Below are positions 26,604-35,664 of a stretch of DNA of 35,664 bases, one piece after another (within the stretch, counting starts at the first letter, position 1; each line of letters opens with the position of its first letter). The stretch comes from Clostridiales bacterium (GTDB taxonomy: Bacteria; Bacillota; Clostridia; Oscillospirales; Acutalibacteraceae), in assembly GCA_012522615.1 (NCBI GenBank), contig JAAYKB010000003.1:1-35664 (forward strand). The letters are read 5' to 3'. The position numbers and the translations under genes were made by a program. The notes under the pieces were generated by a model that did no database searches, had not been told where the DNA came from, and worked only from the letters and a program-made list of their open reading frames with translations.

Positions 26604-28682
26604 TTAACCGAAAATAGAGAGGGTCAAGAACAGGGTCGACATCAGCGAGGATACAAGGGATACCACGGTTATCTGGGTGTTGATGGACGGCCCTGCAGTA
26701 TCCTTGAACGGGTCGCCTACCGTGTCGCCCACAACCGCGGCTTTGTGCGATTCCGAACCCTTTCCTCCGTTGGCTCCCGATTCAATATACTTTTTAGAGT
26801 TGTCCCACAAGCCGCCCGAATTTGACATAAACAGTGCCAGCAGAAGTCCGCTTACAATATTTCCCGTCAAAAATCCGCCGATTGCCTGCACTCCGCCGAT
26901 AAAGCCTACACAGATGGTTGCGATTATTGCGGTAAGCCCCGCGGGAATCAGCTCGCGCAGTGCCCCGTGCGTCGCTATTTCAATACATTTGTCATAATCG
27001 GGCTGGGCTTCGGGTTCGCCCTCTTTCAGCCCCACAATTTCTTTGAATTGCCGGTGGATTTCGGATACCATACGCTGGGCGTTCCTGTCAACACCGAGCA
27101 TCAGCATTGCTGAAAATACGGCGGGTATTGCGGCGCCGACCAGCATGCCGAAAAACACGACAGGGTTCATAATATCAAAGCCTGTAATAAGACCCAGCCC
27201 GTGCTCCAATGCGGCTTGGTTAACCTCGCTGATAAAAGCGCCGAGCAGAGCGATAACTGTCAGACCGGCCGCCCCGATTGCAAAGCCTTTTGTTATGGCT
27301 TTTACGGTGTTTCCGGCGCTGTCAAGCGAATCGGTAATCTCCAACACTTCATCCCCGAGATCACCCATTTCCGCAAGACCGCGGGCATTATCGACTATCG
27401 GACCGTATGCGTCGTTTGAAATAATCATACCCACAATGGAGAGCATTCCGACCGCCGCCATTGCGATGCCGAACATGGGATATTCCCCTCCGAGCGGCTC
27501 GCATATTTTGTATGCCCCGAGGGCAGAGACTCCGATACCAATCATTGCTGGCAGAGTGCTCAAAAAGCCGTAAGATATGCCGGACAGGATTGTAAATGCC
27601 GGACCCGATTCCGACGCCTTGGCAACCCTGCGAACCGGATTTTTTCTGTCGTCGGTGAAATAGTCGGTCGTGATTCCTATGATAACACCGACCACAAGTC
27701 CAAGTATACTGGCGCCCCATATCCTCCACTCAAAGCCGAAAGCCCATGTCGCGAGGGCGGTGAGGACACCGAATATCGCTGTTGTAACATAAGTGCTGCT
27801 GTTAAGCGCAAAGGTCGGATTTCCGTTTTTGCCGATACGCGCCGTGGCAACCCCGATAATCGAGGCAAGCAGACCGATGGCGGCATAACAGAACACCATA
27901 TTGATATTTATTTGTTTGCCGAGACTGGCGGCAATCACAAGGGCGGCCGACATCGACGCAACGTTGGAATCGAACAAATCCGCCCCCATTCCGGCCACGT
28001 CGCCCACGTTATCACCGACATTATCGGCGATAACCGCGGGATTGCGCGGGTCGTCTTCGGGAATGCCGAGTTCAACCTTGCCGCAGAGGTCGGCGCTTAT
28101 ATCGGCGGTTTTGGTAAAAATGCCGCCGCCCGCCTTTGCAAACAGGGCAAGCGAGCTTGCGCCAAAGCTGAATCCGAGAAGGGCGGTCATGTTGTCTGTA
28201 ATCAGGTAAACAAGTGTTACACCGAGCAGGCTGGCGCCCACAACCGCCATTCCCATGACCGCGCCGCCGCGGAACCCTGACATGAAAGCGGGGCGGATAC
28301 CCTTTTTCGCCGACTCTGCCGTTCTCATATTTGCAATCGTGGCTACCTGAATGCCGATTTTACCGGCTATTGACGAAAACACCGCGCCGGTGATGTACGC
28401 GATTGCCATGGTGAGGTTTTGGATAAAATCGTTTTTCCATATCGGACTCGGGAGAAACAGGAATATCAAAAGGGAGGCGACGCCGACAAACTTGGCGAGA
28501 ACCATATATTCCTTTGCAAGGAAGGTGTTCGCTCCTCTTCGTATCAAACCGCCGACATGTATAATACGCTCGTTTGACACCGGCTGCTTCTTGACCCATC
28601 CGTACAGCCATGCCGCAAAGGCAAATGACAGTAAAGCGATTAGGATTGACACCGCGGGAAAAAATGCTTGGCTGAATGGCAT
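26604..28682 (-). CDS. hppA: Membrane-bound H+/Na+-translocating pyrophosphatase
   Basis: DNVGDNVGDVAGMGADLFDS, GGLWDNSKKYIE, HKAAVVGDTVGDPFKDTAGPSIN. Confidence 0.97.
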   Translation of the reverse strand: MPFSQAFFPAVSILIALLSFAFAAWLYGWVKKQPVSNERIIHVGGLIRRGANTFLAKEYMVLAKFVGVASLLIFLFLPSPIWKNDFIQNLTMAIAYITGAVFSSIAGKIGIQVATIANMRTAESAKKGIRPAFMSGFRGGAVMGMAVVGASLLGVTLVYLITDNMTALLGFSFGASSLALFAKAGGGIFTKTADISADLCGKVELGIPEDDPRNPAVIADNVGDNVGDVAGMGADLFDSNVASMSAALVIAASLGKQININMVFCYAAIGLLASIIGVATARIGKNGNPTFALNSSTYVTTAIFGVLTALATWAFGFEWRIWGASILGLVVGVIIGITTDYFTDDRKNPVRRVAKASESGPAFTILSGISYGFLSTLPAMIGIGVSALGAYKICEPLGGEYPMFGIAMAAVGMLSIVGMIISNDAYGPIVDNARGLAEMGDLGDEVLEITDSLDSAGNTVKAITKGFAIGAAGLTVIALLGAFISEVNQAALEHGLGLITGFDIMNPVVFFGMLVGAAIPAVFSAMLMLGVDRNAQRMVSEIHRQFKEIVGLKEGEPEAQPDYDKCIEIATHGALRELIPAGLTAIIATICVGFIGGVQAIGGFLTGNIVSGLLLALFMSNSGGLWDNSKKYIESGANGGKGSESHKAAVVGDTVGDPFKDTAGPSINTQITVVSLVSSLMSTLFLTLSIFG

Positions 28683-28979
28683 ATTTTACTCCTCCATTGT
28701 TGTCATTATATACTGGCATTCGGTTAAATTTTTCCATACCCCTTCAATTATATAGTCGGATAATATTAATAAAATGTGAATTAGTACAAATTTTAGTACT
28801 ATTATTCTATATTACTGCAACATCATATTATATGTCGTTAAGGCGTTTCGGGGAACCGAATCCTACCCGCTGACAGCCGCAAAGCCCCTGCCGCGGCGGT
28901 AAATCACGAAATTCCCCTGTACCGATTTTCCGATATTATTCCCTGATTTTATAGTTTTAGAAAAAATTATAGAAATGCA

Positions 28980-29008
28980 TTGACATTTATTAACGACAGA
29001 GCTATACT
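28980..29008 (+). promoter_or_regulatory. Promoter of the GntR-ABC operon
   Basis: TTGACA-17 nt-TATACT. Confidence 0.85.
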
Positions 29009-29042
29009 AACTGTATTATATCAAATAGTACGGTTAGTATAG
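29002..29042. promoter_or_regulatory. Inverted-repeat operator overlapping the -10, probable site for the downstream GntR regulator
   Basis: CTATACTAACTGTA-N13-TACGGTTAGTATAG, 14-bp arms with one mismatch. Confidence 0.7.
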
Positions 29043-29066
29043 TAAAACTAGGAAAGGGGAGCGGTT

Positions 29067-29480
29067 ATGTTTTCAATTGACATCATGTCGCGGCAGCCGA
29101 TATACGAGCAGATAATCGAGCAGCTCGAACGGTATATCCTCTCAGACCTGCTTAAGCCGGGCGACCAGCTGCCGTCCGTCAGGGAAATGTCGGTACGGCT
29201 TTCAATCAACCCCAACACCATACAAAAGGCTTATTCCGAGCTCGACCACCGCGGAATCCTCTGCTCGGTACCCGGGAGAGGATGCTTTATATCGGAAAAC
29301 GCCGTCCCCATTTTAAGCGAGATGCGGAGAAAGGATATCGAAAAACTGGAGGACTTGGTTTACAATTTGGCGCTGGCCGGTGTCGAAAAGGAAAAGACGA
29401 TTAGCATTGTAGAAAAAGCTTACGAAAACATTCGCGGGCAAAGTACAAACGGGAAGGATGGTAACCATGATAAAGGCTGA
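29067..29480 (+). CDS. GntR-family transcriptional regulator, YtrA type
   Basis: PIYEQIIEQLERYILSDLLKPGDQLPSVREMSVRLSINPNTIQKAYSELDHRGI; short effector region; next to ABC transporter. Confidence 0.93.
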   Translation: MFSIDIMSRQPIYEQIIEQLERYILSDLLKPGDQLPSVREMSVRLSINPNTIQKAYSELDHRGILCSVPGRGCFISENAVPILSEMRRKDIEKLEDLVYNLALAGVEKEKTISIVEKAYENIRGQSTNGKDGNHDKG

Positions 29481-30387
29481 AAAGCTTACCAAACGGTTTG
29501 ATGATATCACGGCGCTTGACGGCATCACCTGTACCATACCCAAAGGCTGTGTTTACGGTATGGTTGGCTCGAATGGGGCGGGAAAGTCGACATTCCTGCG
29601 TCTGGCTGCCGGGGTATACAAGCCCGACGGAGGTCTTGTCACGGTTGACGGTATGCCGATTTACGAAAACCCCGAACATAAGGCGCGGATCGCCTATATT
29701 GCGGATGAAACATATTTCCTGCCGGGCGCCAACCTTAAAAAAATGGCGGGTTTTTACGCCGCCGGCTATCCTTCGTTTTGTATGAAGCGTTTTACCGTCC
29801 TGACCGACCGGTTCGGGCTGGACATAAAAAAGCCGCTCGGAAGCTTTTCAAAGGGGATGAGAAGGCAGGCCGCCGTAATACTAGCTCTTTCCCGCCGCGC
29901 GGATTATTACCTGTTTGATGAAACCTTTGACGGGCTTGACCCGATTGTTCGAAAGCTGGTAAGAAGCCTTATCTGCGACGAGGTGATTGAAAATAATTCG
30001 ACCGTTGTGGTTACCTCCCACTCACTTCGCGAGCTCGAGGATACCTGCGACCAGCTTGCCCTGCTTCACCGCGGAGGGGTTGTCCTCGAAAGCGATGTCG
30101 GCAACCTCAAGACCTCGCTGTTTAAAATACAGGTAGCATTCCCGCAGGAGTATGACCATTCGTTATTCGACGGGCTTGAGCTTGTCCACTTTACCAAACG
30201 CGGCTCTGTCTCCAACCTTATCGTACGCGGCGACCGGAAGGAAACGGTTGAACGGCTGCGGGTCTTGCAGCCGACCGTGCTTGACGCCTTGCCGCTGACA
30301 TTAGAGGAAGTGTTTACCTACGAAATGGAAGCCCTGGGTTATGCGTTTTCCGAAACAGGGATTCAGGGCACAGAGCAAGCCATCTAA
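29467..30387 (+). CDS. ABC transporter ATP-binding protein
   Basis: Walker A GSNGAGKST, signature FSKGMRRQ, Walker B YYLFDETFDGLDP; overlaps GntR gene by 14 nt. Confidence 0.93.
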   Translation: MIKAEKLTKRFDDITALDGITCTIPKGCVYGMVGSNGAGKSTFLRLAAGVYKPDGGLVTVDGMPIYENPEHKARIAYIADETYFLPGANLKKMAGFYAAGYPSFCMKRFTVLTDRFGLDIKKPLGSFSKGMRRQAAVILALSRRADYYLFDETFDGLDPIVRKLVRSLICDEVIENNSTVVVTSHSLRELEDTCDQLALLHRGGVVLESDVGNLKTSLFKIQVAFPQEYDHSLFDGLELVHFTKRGSVSNLIVRGDRKETVERLRVLQPTVLDALPLTLEEVFTYEMEALGYAFSETGIQGTEQAI

Positions 30388-30424
30388 AATTATACTATGA
30401 TGGGTGAAAGGGTGACATTTTATA

Positions 30425-32482
30425 ATGAGACGTTTTTTCAGCAGCAATCTTTATCTGGACGGGCTGCGCCAGCTGCGCGTAGTGGGCGTTACCTATCTAG
30501 TAATCCTGATGATAAGCTCAATCTTTTTCAGCGTATTTGCAGGTATCAACTATTCAAGCTATTATGAATTTACCATGTATCAGACAAACCGGTTCCTGCC
30601 GATTATAGTTATCATCTTTGCCGCCATTTTTACCATCTTCATTTTCAGCTTTATGAACAAGCGTAATGCCAGCGACGTCTTTTTCGCGCTGCCCGCAAGA
30701 CGCGCCGCCCTGTTTTTTAGCTATTTTGCGGCAGTCCTGTCATGGATGATATTCGGTATTATTGTATCGTCTTTGTTATCAATTCTGGGATTTGCTGTTT
30801 ACATGCCGGACACAGTTACCCTCGTCGTTTCCACCATACCGTGCACGGTGCTCTATTACATACTGACGGGATTTTTTATATCGTCGATTGCCGCAATCGC
30901 GATGAGTCTGACCGGCACTCTTTTTTCCAACCTCGCCGTATTCCTGCTGATTGCTTTTGCTCCCCGGCTTTTCGGGTTGGTGTTTAAATATTCCCTGCAA
31001 GACATGCTCCCGATTATGCCGGATGAAGCCCTTCCATACTGGCTGATTGAGAAGAATAATCCCATTTTCTATTTTTTTGGCCAGTTGGTTTCAGGACTTT
31101 CCCAGATAACCATGTATCAGATTATATATCTGCTTGTTTTAAGCACCGCCTACACCGCGGTCGCGGCAGTCCTTTTTACCTGCCGCAAAAGCGAAACCGC
31201 CGACAAATCCGCCCCAAATCGGCTTGTCCAGGCCGTCTTTCGCCTGACCTTTTCCATGCTTGTCTGTCTCATACCCTGCAAGAATATACTGGACTCGTAC
31301 AGAACCTCGGATCATATTCATATTTTTTACTATGTTGTTTTCTATACCATTGCATTGGTCGTTTACTTCCTGTATGAGCTTATTACCACACATAAAGTAA
31401 AAAATCTTTTGCGCATTGTGCCCACCCTCGGCGTCCTCGTATTAATGAATCTGGGATTTATCGGCGGAATCCATATAATTCGCGGGATAGCGCTTGCCGA
31501 TTCTCCCTCTGCCAAGGACATTGCCAGCGTCCGCATCCTCGATATGTACTCGTCATTCTTCGGTTACAAATCAAACAATGAAATAAAGAACATCAGGTTT
31601 GACAATATGGAAGTCAGGGAAATTATCGCGGCAAACCTTGAAGAATCCATACAGAAAATCAAGCAAAACAAACATGATTACGATGATAATCTAATAAAGG
31701 TTTTGATTGATCTCAAGGGCAGAACAATGGCGCGCGAATTCTATATTTCCAATGAAGAATGTGAAAACCTGATGTTTCACCTTTTAAAAAACCCCGATTT
31801 CAAAAACACATATAAAACCCTGCACGATACCGATTCCGCCAATTATTATATGAGTAATAATCCATATGGATTCACGGAGAGGGAAATCGCCGATATCTGC
31901 GACACCTTTCGCCGCGAGGTAAACGACATGGAGTTTGACGAATGGATGAAATTCATCAGCACCAGTTCATACCATACCGACTACGTGGTATACGGCGAGT
32001 TTTTATATCTGCCCCAGGCAATTCAAATCATCAGCAAAAATTCTGAAAATTGGTATTTCCGCGAGTATTCCATCTCATCCGCAACGCCAAAAACGGCGAA
32101 CAAATATATGAAACTGGTAAACCGCTATTCGGATAAAAGCATAATTTCATCACTGTCGAATATCGGCGCGCAGGAGCATTTATCGGTAAGGGGATACAGC
32201 TTTATGGATAGGAACGGGAAACGGGTGGATTGTGAGTCCTATGTCTTATCTCCATCAGGCCAAAAGGATTTGGAATTTTCCGTTTATCTCGCCTCGCTTT
32301 ACAACAAGCAAAAAAATCTCGATATTGACATAACAAAGCCGCTATGGGTGGTCAACGACGGCCAGACCGGAAAAACATTGTATATTAACCAACCGGACGG
32401 GGTATTGCCAGACTGTGCTCCGGAAGGGATTCAACCTATTGCCCCAAACACCATAAACATATATACATCTATACTAAACTAA
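30425..32482 (+). CDS. ABC-2 type membrane permease with large C-terminal extracytoplasmic region
   Basis: N-terminal TM bundle followed by hydrophilic C-terminal about 300 aa; operon context. Confidence 0.8.
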   Translation: MRRFFSSNLYLDGLRQLRVVGVTYLVILMISSIFFSVFAGINYSSYYEFTMYQTNRFLPIIVIIFAAIFTIFIFSFMNKRNASDVFFALPARRAALFFSYFAAVLSWMIFGIIVSSLLSILGFAVYMPDTVTLVVSTIPCTVLYYILTGFFISSIAAIAMSLTGTLFSNLAVFLLIAFAPRLFGLVFKYSLQDMLPIMPDEALPYWLIEKNNPIFYFFGQLVSGLSQITMYQIIYLLVLSTAYTAVAAVLFTCRKSETADKSAPNRLVQAVFRLTFSMLVCLIPCKNILDSYRTSDHIHIFYYVVFYTIALVVYFLYELITTHKVKNLLRIVPTLGVLVLMNLGFIGGIHIIRGIALADSPSAKDIASVRILDMYSSFFGYKSNNEIKNIRFDNMEVREIIAANLEESIQKIKQNKHDYDDNLIKVLIDLKGRTMAREFYISNEECENLMFHLLKNPDFKNTYKTLHDTDSANYYMSNNPYGFTEREIADICDTFRREVNDMEFDEWMKFISTSSYHTDYVVYGEFLYLPQAIQIISKNSENWYFREYSISSATPKTANKYMKLVNRYSDKSIISSLSNIGAQEHLSVRGYSFMDRNGKRVDCESYVLSPSGQKDLEFSVYLASLYNKQKNLDIDITKPLWVVNDGQTGKTLYINQPDGVLPDCAPEGIQPIAPNTINIYTSILN

Positions 32483-32500
32483 ACTAGAAACAATATAAAA

Positions 32501-32541
32501 GCCACGCATATTCGGTAATTTGCCGGGTATGCGTGGCCTGT
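32501..32541. terminator. Intergenic terminator-like hairpin between convergent genes
   Basis: GCCACGCATA-loop-TATGCGTGGC. Confidence 0.6.
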
Positions 32542-32549
32542 TATGTTGT

Positions 32550-33623
32550 CTATCGGCTTATATCCAGTTCCTTTAGCCTTTTTACCGACGAATTATAGCC
32601 CGTTTCAGCCGCCTTTTTATAACAGACCTTAGCCTGTTCGACATTGCCCGTCACCTCATAAAAAACCCCGAGATTATGAAGCGCCAGAAAGCTGCCCGCT
32701 CCGACAATCCCCTGATATTTGGGGTTCTCGCCTATTTCAATGCACCTGTTGTATGCTCGCTTGATTTTATCAAAGTACTGTATATACTCCTTTGGATTGC
32801 TGATTACAAGATCAAGATAGAACCCGCCGCACGTAAAATGGAATTCGGGAAAATCGTAAAAACGCTCTCCCTCATTATCAATCAATTCAAGGGCGTCCTT
32901 AAATCTCTTGAGCGATTTGAGGGTCTGTAGGTATTCGACAACAATATTCGGGAAAAACGGCCGGCCCGGTTCTGTCTGCCGGTATGCCTGTTCAAACAGC
33001 CCGCACGCCTTATCAAGCTCGCCCATCCCTTTATACTCCTGCGCCAGCTTGTATAAAAAATACGGGTCATTTTTATCCGCCAATTCCCTTTCCAGTATGG
33101 ATATGTTTCTGATAAATTTCTCCCTGCTTCTGTTGTCATATCCGTCATGAAATATCGTAATCGGCAGCTTGACTCTCGGAAAATCCGAGCTGATTTGTTC
33201 ATGGATTGCCGACACATACCTTGCCTCTTTTGGGAAAAGTATACCCGAGAGGGATGTGCGGACGGTCATTTCCCCGTTCTCGTAATAATGGTTCTTAATC
33301 TCGGCAAGACCGCACATCTTTTTGTCCTTTATAAAATCAAGGATATAATCCCTGGGGAAGCTTTCAACAACATAATCCGCATCCAGCATTAGTATGAGAT
33401 CCCCGGTGGCATGTTCAATACAAAAATTTCTCGCTTTTGAAAAGTCATTGCACCATTCAAAATCATAAATCTTTGCCCCGTATGCGGCGGCAATCTCCTT
33501 GGTCCTGTCGGTAGAGCCTGTGTCGGTGATTACAATCTCGTCCACATACTGCCTGACGCTGTCCAGACATCGGGCAAGCTTTTCTTCCTCGTTTTTGACT
33601 ATCATTGCAAGACTGAGCTTCAT
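32550..33623 (-). CDS. Family 2 glycosyltransferase with TPR repeats
   Basis: MKLSLAMIVKNEEEKLARCLDSV...DTGSTDRT...LMLDADY; C-terminal TPR-like repeats. Confidence 0.9.
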   Translation of the reverse strand: MKLSLAMIVKNEEEKLARCLDSVRQYVDEIVITDTGSTDRTKEIAAAYGAKIYDFEWCNDFSKARNFCIEHATGDLILMLDADYVVESFPRDYILDFIKDKKMCGLAEIKNHYYENGEMTVRTSLSGILFPKEARYVSAIHEQISSDFPRVKLPITIFHDGYDNRSREKFIRNISILERELADKNDPYFLYKLAQEYKGMGELDKACGLFEQAYRQTEPGRPFFPNIVVEYLQTLKSLKRFKDALELIDNEGERFYDFPEFHFTCGGFYLDLVISNPKEYIQYFDKIKRAYNRCIEIGENPKYQGIVGAGSFLALHNLGVFYEVTGNVEQAKVCYKKAAETGYNSSVKRLKELDISR

Positions 33624-33743
33624 ACACTGTTCCTTTCCGTCATTTTAATATTCGCGTTATTTACGGACTCCGATTTTGCATTAACGGAACAAGATCGCCG
33701 ATTATGCTACCATTATATAGCAGTCAGGTGCAAATATCAAATT

Positions 33744-34457
33744 CTATTCCATCGCGTCAAAACCCAACGCAAGATAATCGTCATATGTAATCGTGTATTT
33801 AACCTTTAAATTATTGTCCTTTTGAAAGCTGTACAATGCTTGCTTGAGGTCATCCTCATATATTCCGTTATCCTCGCCTTTAAAATAACCCAGTTCTTTC
33901 AGCCTTTGCTGGATTGCCCGCACATCAGCCCCTCTGTCTCCCGGAACCAGCTCACGAAATCCGGTCCCGAACGGCCCGAAGGGACCGTTGATAATAATTA
34001 CCGGTGTACCTATCTCAACAACATCGTAAAGTTCCTTTATATCTTTATTAAACATGCGGATACATCCGTTGCTTACTGCACGACCAATGCTGTTTTCGCG
34101 TGTGGTGCCATGAATTCCGTATTTGCCCCAAACAACATTCAGCCCAAGCCAATATCCTCCGAAGCCTTCGCCCCATTCATACTTCTCGACAATTTCCCAC
34201 CGGCCTATAGGGGACGGGCTTTCATCTTTACCGGATGCAATCGCAAACTCCTTGATACACCTGTCATCCTCAAACAAATACAATTTCTTTTCCTCTATGT
34301 ATATCATTATAAGCAGCTTGTTTTCGCTTTTGGAGGTGTATTTCAATTTCGACAAAATCGGCTTGACAAACGCGCAATAGACCGCTGCAGCAAACAAAAG
34401 AGTCATAACGGCGGAAATTATAATAAGGGTATCCCTCTTTTTTAACACAAAAAACAT
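33744..34457 (-). CDS. L,D-transpeptidase (YkuD) with C-terminal peptidoglycan-binding domain
   Basis: HGTTRENSIGRAVSNGCIRM catalytic motif; GADVRAIQQRLKELGYFKGEDNGIYEDDLKQAL PG-binding motif; N-terminal TM. Confidence 0.92.
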   Translation of the reverse strand: MFFVLKKRDTLIIISAVMTLLFAAAVYCAFVKPILSKLKYTSKSENKLLIMIYIEEKKLYLFEDDRCIKEFAIASGKDESPSPIGRWEIVEKYEWGEGFGGYWLGLNVVWGKYGIHGTTRENSIGRAVSNGCIRMFNKDIKELYDVVEIGTPVIIINGPFGPFGTGFRELVPGDRGADVRAIQQRLKELGYFKGEDNGIYEDDLKQALYSFQKDNNLKVKYTITYDDYLALGFDAME

Positions 34458-34518
34458 AAGCCACCCCCTTTGAAATCTATATGACCGGCATTTTCACAGA
34501 ATCACCGGTAGACATTAC

Positions 34519-34570
34519 AAAAGCGAGAAATCTGCAAACAGAATACCGCTTGCAGATTTCTCGCTTTTTG
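34519..34570. terminator. Bidirectional terminator
   Basis: AAAGCGAGAAATCTGCAA-loop-TTGCAGATTTCTCGCTTT perfect 18-bp stem. Confidence 0.85.
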
Positions 34571-34579
34571 TTCCTGTTA

Positions 34580-35092
34580 TTATGCTATACTGATTCCGAA
34601 CACCTCGGTATACTTGAGTGTGCCATTGACTCGTTCGGATTTCATCAAGCTGAGCCGTCTTGCCTTCATGGAAAAGGCTTCAAACGAAAGGCTATCGCCG
34701 CTCAAGGCGACCTCCCGCCCGAGCGTGACATGCGGACAGAATCGGTTGTTGCAGTTGACCTTATAGCCCGCCTGCTCCAAATCGACGCAAATGCCCTGAT
34801 GAAGCTTTTCAAGGTCGGGATTTTGCTCGACCCCCACCCAGAAAATATTATTTTTAAAGCTGCCGATCTTGGCGAAGGAGAGGGTTACGGGAGAGGTGAA
34901 ATGTCTCGCCATACTTTCGCGGGCGGGCGAATAATCGGTGACCTCGCCCAGAAACAATACTGTCAGATGCAGGTTTTCGGGCCTTGTGAAATTTCCGGTG
35001 GTACTGTTTTTGAGCTTTTGCTGAATATCAAGCAGCCTTTTCTTTGTCGCTTCATCAAACTTAAATGCAATAAACAATCTCATTTTATTCAC
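34580..35092 (-). CDS. thpR: RNA 2',3'-cyclic phosphodiesterase (2H superfamily)
   Basis: HLTVLFLGE and HVTLGRE HxTx motifs. Confidence 0.92.
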   Translation of the reverse strand: MNKMRLFIAFKFDEATKKRLLDIQQKLKNSTTGNFTRPENLHLTVLFLGEVTDYSPARESMARHFTSPVTLSFAKIGSFKNNIFWVGVEQNPDLEKLHQGICVDLEQAGYKVNCNNRFCPHVTLGREVALSGDSLSFEAFSMKARRLSLMKSERVNGTLKYTEVFGISIA

Positions 35093-35501
35093 CGATTATC
35101 TTTACAAGAACCCTTTTCATTCGTTTGCCGTCAAACTCACCGTAAAAAATCTGCTCCCATGTGCCGAAATCCAGCCGCCCGTTTGTCACGGCTATTACGG
35201 CTTCACGCCCCATAACGGTGCGCTTCAGATGGGCGTCGGCGTTATCCTCGTAGCCGTTATGGGCATACTGGTCATACGGCTTTTCGGGGGCGAGCTTTTC
35301 AAGCCACCTCTCAAAATCCGCGTGCAGGCCGCTTTCGTCGTCGTTGATAAAGACACTTGCGGTAATATTCATGGCGTTGACCAGCAAAAGCCCCTCTTTA
35401 ATACCGCTCTCACTGAGCGCCGCCTCCACCTGCGGCGTTATGTTTATAAACGCCCTGCGAGAATCGGTATGAAATTTCAGCTCTTTTCTAAAAGATTTCA
35501 T
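35085..35501 (-). CDS. yjbQ: YjbQ/UPF0047 family protein (secondary thiamine-phosphate synthase family)
   Basis: [39 protein letters not shown]...[28 protein letters not shown]; overlaps thpR by 8 nt. Confidence 0.92.
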   Translation of the reverse strand: MKSFRKELKFHTDSRRAFINITPQVEAALSESGIKEGLLLVNAMNITASVFINDDESGLHADFERWLEKLAPEKPYDQYAHNGYEDNADAHLKRTVMGREAVIAVTNGRLDFGTWEQIFYGEFDGKRMKRVLVKIIGE

Positions 35502-35579
35502 GTCGTCACCGTATCCTTTCCGTATGCTGGGTTATGCTTCCCGCACAACCCATACATTTTCAACCATTATCCCATTGTG

Positions 35580-35608
35580 ATTATATGATTCGTCCCGAAC
35601 TATGTCAA
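35580..35608 (-). promoter_or_regulatory. Sigma-A promoter for yjbQ-thpR
   Basis: Minus strand TTGACA-17 nt-TATAAT. Confidence 0.8.
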
Positions 35609-35664
35609 TATTCTGCCGCTTCACGGCAGAATCGCGGACGGCAAATTCATATATCCCTGTCCCA

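Noticed and set aside
27043-28280. Plus-strand ORFs opposite hppA (176 aa, 122 aa, 102 aa)
   Set aside because: Antisense frames of the highly conserved pyrophosphatase; no regulatory signals.
34481-35215. 244-aa plus-strand ORF opposite thpR/yjbQ
   Set aside because: Antisense shadow of two well-supported overlapping genes; starts inside the terminator region.

Overview
Chromosomal window from a low-to-mid GC Firmicute, probably a Clostridia member (inferred from gene content). I found no phage, IS element or CRISPR array. From left to right it contains: (1) a polyamine operon (speD, an Orn/Lys/Arg decarboxylase, speE, speB, carboxynorspermidine dehydrogenase, carboxynorspermidine decarboxylase) behind a long, hairpin-rich, promoter-preceded leader or ncRNA at about 215-640; (2) a CoA-disulfide reductase/rhodanese fusion and a cupin; (3) a cobalamin riboswitch followed by a DUF4430 protein and an ECF S-component-like membrane protein; (4) tRNA-Leu(CAA); (5) ylxM-ffh-rpsP-khpA and a thioesterase; (6) an ABC-2 exporter; (7) hrcA-grpE-dnaK-dnaJ behind a perfect CIRCE; (8) a two-component locus with a Spo0A-C-type response regulator and an AgrC-like GHKL kinase; (9) a membrane H+-pyrophosphatase; (10) a GntR/YtrA-type regulator with an ABC exporter; (11) a GT2-TPR glycosyltransferase, an L,D-transpeptidase, ThpR and YjbQ. 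The most interesting candidate is an unannotated 14-codon ORF (MWKFWVWLRGLLVI, minus strand, 24993-24949). It has a perfect Shine-Dalgarno and a strand-appropriate terminator, and it lies between the Spo0A-like regulator and the AgrC-like kinase. I propose it as a possible tiny-peptide signalling system without AgrB or AgrD. All functional statements come from sequence reading only; no database search was run.
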